A DNA stretch of 64,000 bases from Pseudomaricurvus hydrocarbonicus (GTDB lineage: Bacteria; Pseudomonadota; Gammaproteobacteria; Pseudomonadales; Cellvibrionaceae), in NCBI RefSeq assembly GCF_011602365.1, contig NZ_JAAONZ010000009.1:112883-176882 (forward strand), in the 5' to 3' direction. Numbering within the stretch: the first letter of the stretch is position 1; each line of letters begins with the position of its first letter. Under the pieces are notes generated by a model, which was not told the DNA's origin, made no database searches, and saw only the letters and a list, made by a program, of their open reading frames with translations. Both the position numbers and the translations under genes were made by a program. Shown here in pieces: positions 63,477 through 64,000 of the stretch.

Positions 63477-63593
63477 CGCACAAAAGTGTTAGAATATAGG
63501 CCAATTTACTCAGTTGCATTGGCCTAGTCAGATTCGAGCGCTCCTCTTTCTGCTCAGTACCTTTAGCAGATTTACCTCGATTTTGGAGTTGTT

Positions 63594-63842
63594 ATGTCTT
63601 CATCCCTGTACGAAATTGTTGAGCTGGCCGATGGCGGTGTAGGTTTACGTCGTGCAGGCGAGGAGGGTAGTGAGCCTCTGGTCTGCATCAAGTTTTCCAA
63701 AGAGGCGGAAGACTTTCTCAGTGATGGGCGTTTTGATGTGGTGAAAGCCATGATCGAAGCGGGATTGGAAGCCGTGGGTGAGTTGTCAGAACAGTCCCAG
63801 GAAGAGTACGCACTGGAGCCCGAGCAGCGCACATTACACTGA
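63594..63842 (+). CDS. Small conserved hypothetical protein
   Basis: An 82-residue acidic protein: SSSLYEIVELADGGVGLRRA, then EPLVCIKFSKEAEDFLSDG and an amphipathic helix. It resembles a small conserved protein that follows the DUF6586 gene in Pseudomonas; I know no function. A GGAGTTGTT sequence upstream supports the start. Confidence 0.75.
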   Translation: MSSSLYEIVELADGGVGLRRAGEEGSEPLVCIKFSKEAEDFLSDGRFDVVKAMIEAGLEAVGELSEQSQEEYALEPEQRTLH

Positions 63843-63941
63843 AAAGCCCTTCCCTCAATGTGAGGCCGGAGCATCGCCGCGAGAGTGTCCTGATAACTGT
63901 GTAAACGTCCCGTGACGCGTCAAAGATGAGCCGTTACCCGC

Positions 63942-64000
63942 TCACCAAATTCGATAGTAAACCGGTTTAGCGCGGGCTTCCAGTTCCTGATCGGCATAGT
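63942..64000 (-). CDS. 3' end of an unidentified minus-strand gene
   Basis: Read from the window end on the minus strand, one frame gives YADQELEARAKPVYYRIW followed by TGA, with no other stop. The composition looks coding, but only 18 residues are visible. Its place matches where Pseudomonas has lexA-sulA, yet the sequence shows no recognisable SulA C-terminus, so it is left unnamed. Confidence 0.4.
   Translation of the reverse strand, partial: YADQELEARAKPVYYRIW

Noticed and set aside
1..64000. tRNA, rRNA, CRISPR or insertion sequences
   Set aside because: No cloverleaf, conserved rRNA segment, regularly spaced identical repeat array or transposase frame was seen; the tandem repeats are degenerate and have no spacers.

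Overview
The window is bacterial and looks like a marine or polysaccharide-degrading gammaproteobacterium of the Cellvibrionales/Pseudomonadales type. The evidence is a set of housekeeping genes (pyrD, rmf, rlmKL, uvrB, topA, slt, uup, a 1.6-kresidue NAD-glutamate dehydrogenase and a MoxR/Bat operon) whose neighbourhood resembles the Pseudomonas chromosome, combined with abundant TonB-dependent receptors, a lipoprotein GH3 glucosidase and a flavin-dependent halogenase of the kind found in carbohydrate-utilisation loci. This placement is inferred from gene content; I ran no database search. I saw no rRNA, tRNA, CRISPR array, prophage or transposase.

Layout. Positions 1-12.3 kb are an assorted accessory stretch: the 3' part of a TonB receptor, a secreted lipoprotein hydrolase, an endonuclease/exonuclease/phosphatase-fold lipoprotein with a DUF5329 partner, DUF2254, MOSC and TrmK proteins, an EmrE-type exporter, a DUF808 protein, a phosphatase-like lipoprotein and an AstE/AspA-type metallohydrolase. 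Positions 13.0-27.9 kb form a coherent nutrient-capture and signalling region. A sugar MFS permease and a GH3 glucosidase plus a DUF4380 protein are divergent. They are followed by a TonB receptor with an N-terminal STN signalling domain, an ECF sigma factor, a FecR anti-sigma factor, a second TonB receptor without STN, and a tryptophan-halogenase-family enzyme. The natural reading is outer-membrane signal transduction (STN receptor to FecR to sigma factor) controlling uptake of a glycan- or glucoside-linked substrate.

Positions 27.8-28.3 kb look like a scar. A short signal-peptide-like open frame is followed by a decayed, internally deleted copy of the 3' end of batD, whose intact copy sits about 1.1 kb away beyond a glutathione S-transferase gene. 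From 29.2 kb the backbone is conserved: the moxR-DUF58-DUF4381-batA-batB/C-batD operon (minus strand), NAD-glutamate dehydrogenase, pyrD, rmf, rlmKL, uvrB, a PP2C phosphatase and Hanks-type kinase operon divergent from an FHA protein, a glutaredoxin-like protein, the soluble lytic transglycosylase with an unusual heptapeptide repeat, uup, a universal stress protein with a good Anr/FNR-type promoter, topA and two small conserved genes.

A recurring feature is short degenerate tandem repeats (10-24 bp units) in intergenic DNA, often directly after a stop codon (8.5, 9.8, 18.3, 21.4, 23.5 and 36.7 kb). A 21-bp repeat inside the slt gene has been kept in frame. Strong hairpins without a U-tract lie between convergent genes. 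The most novel-looking items are the STN-receptor/FecIR/halogenase locus, the batD remnant, the slt repeat, and a short upstream reading frame with palindromes before the FHA gene.
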